Shown here piece by piece: positions 63,843 to 64,000 of a stretch of 64,000 bases of DNA (positions are counted from its first letter, which is position 1; every line of letters begins with the position of its first letter). Both the position numbers and the translations under genes were made by a program. Origin of the DNA: Jeotgalibacillus alimentarius (lineage in GTDB: Bacteria > Bacillota > Bacilli > Bacillales > Jeotgalibacillaceae). The stretch is from contig NZ_JXRQ01000017.1 in the NCBI RefSeq assembly GCF_000829445.1, forward strand, positions 186,001-250,000, in the 5' to 3' direction. Below the pieces are notes generated by a model that was not told the DNA's origin, made no database searches, and worked only from the letters and a program-made list of their open reading frames with translations.

Positions 63843-64000
63843 ATGGCACAAATGACAATGATTCAGGCAATTACAGATGCACTCCGGACAGAACTTAAAA
63901 ATGACGAAAATGTTCTTGTGTTCGGTGAAGACGTTGGTAATAACGGAGGCGTATTCCGTGCAACTGAAGGTCTGCAAAAAGAATTTGGTGAAGATCGTGT
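63843..64000 (+). CDS. pdhB: Pyruvate dehydrogenase E1 beta subunit (3' truncated)
   Basis: The first 52 residues are present ([18 protein letters not shown], then [21 protein letters not shown]), the conserved start of the transketolase-like E1 beta. The window ends inside the gene. It is coupled to pdhA with AAGGAG upstream. The rest of pdhBCD presumably follows. Confidence 0.95.
   Translation, partial: MAQMTMIQAITDALRTELKNDENVLVFGEDVGNNGGVFRATEGLQKEFGEDR

Overview
The window reads as a chromosomal segment of a low-GC Gram-positive bacterium of the order Bacillales. Gene order follows the Bacillus subtilis ykr/ykv/ykw/yku/ykn/ykq block for most of its length (sigI-rsgI, ktrD, acyltransferase, PAS kinase, mtnU, mtnE, mhqR, clpE, ptsHI, ykwC, patA, cheV-ykyB, fadH, ykuJ, darB, ccpC, dapH-dapL, mscS, ykuU, yknUV, ktrC, rnjA-rpoY, def, ykyA, pdhAB). 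Typical Bacillales control signals are present: a yybP-ykoY manganese riboswitch and CtsR, FadR and Rex operators. A dispersed GC-rich repeat of the sort found in Planococcaceae/Caryophanaceae and Bacillaceae makes a Jeotgalibacillus-like relative plausible, but the genus is a guess. I see no rRNA, tRNA, phage, insertion sequence or CRISPR array.

Layout. 1-5.6 kb: tail of an NhaC-type antiporter, an RND exporter, an extended SDR reductase and a riboswitch-controlled TerC-family protein. 5.6-9.1 kb: sigI-rsgI, with a striking Gly-Asn-Asn repeat tail on RsgI, then ktrD. 9.1-19 kb: B12/radical-SAM protein, acyltransferase, PAS histidine kinase, orphan methionine-salvage genes mtnU and mtnE, a degenerate 5'-nucleotidase-like protein, mhqR and an M3 oligopeptidase. 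19-22 kb: a full copy of a MITE-like repeat, CtsR-controlled clpE and a Glu-rich lipoprotein. 22-32.9 kb: a short conserved-looking protein, an SDR, a MoxR/DUF58/DUF4129 operon, ptsHI, a GNAT acetyltransferase, ykwC, patA and corA. 33-36 kb: an Atg22/UMF1-type MFS gene broken by one in-frame stop, ykuV and cheV. 36-43 kb: ykyB, ppx-ppk and a PAS-GGDEF-EAL protein. 43-51.5 kb: fadH, ykuJ, darB, an MFS exporter, ccpC, dapH-dapL, mscS and a peroxiredoxin. 51.5-58 kb: a heterodimeric ABC exporter and cytochrome bd-type oxidase subunits behind a Rex site. 58-64 kb: ktrC, rnjA-rpoY with a terminator in the leader, an isolated 23-residue basic peptide gene, def, ykyA and the start of the pdh operon.

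How genes work together. KtrD (membrane) and KtrC (RCK regulator) make one K+ uptake system although about 49 kb apart. SigI/RsgI form an envelope-stress switch. HPr and EI are the general PTS proteins. DapH, DapL and PatA cover the N-acetyl branch of diaminopimelate synthesis. Ppx and Ppk1 turn polyphosphate over. RpoY and RNase J1 are co-transcribed. YknU/YknV-like subunits form an exporter with one degenerate and one canonical ATP site.

The most notable less-explained items are the independent 23-residue basic peptide gene at 60743-60814, the terminator lodged just ahead of rpoY-rnjA, the RsgI repeat tail, the collapsed copies of a MITE-like repeat, and a phosphoesterase-fold protein that has lost signature active-site motifs.
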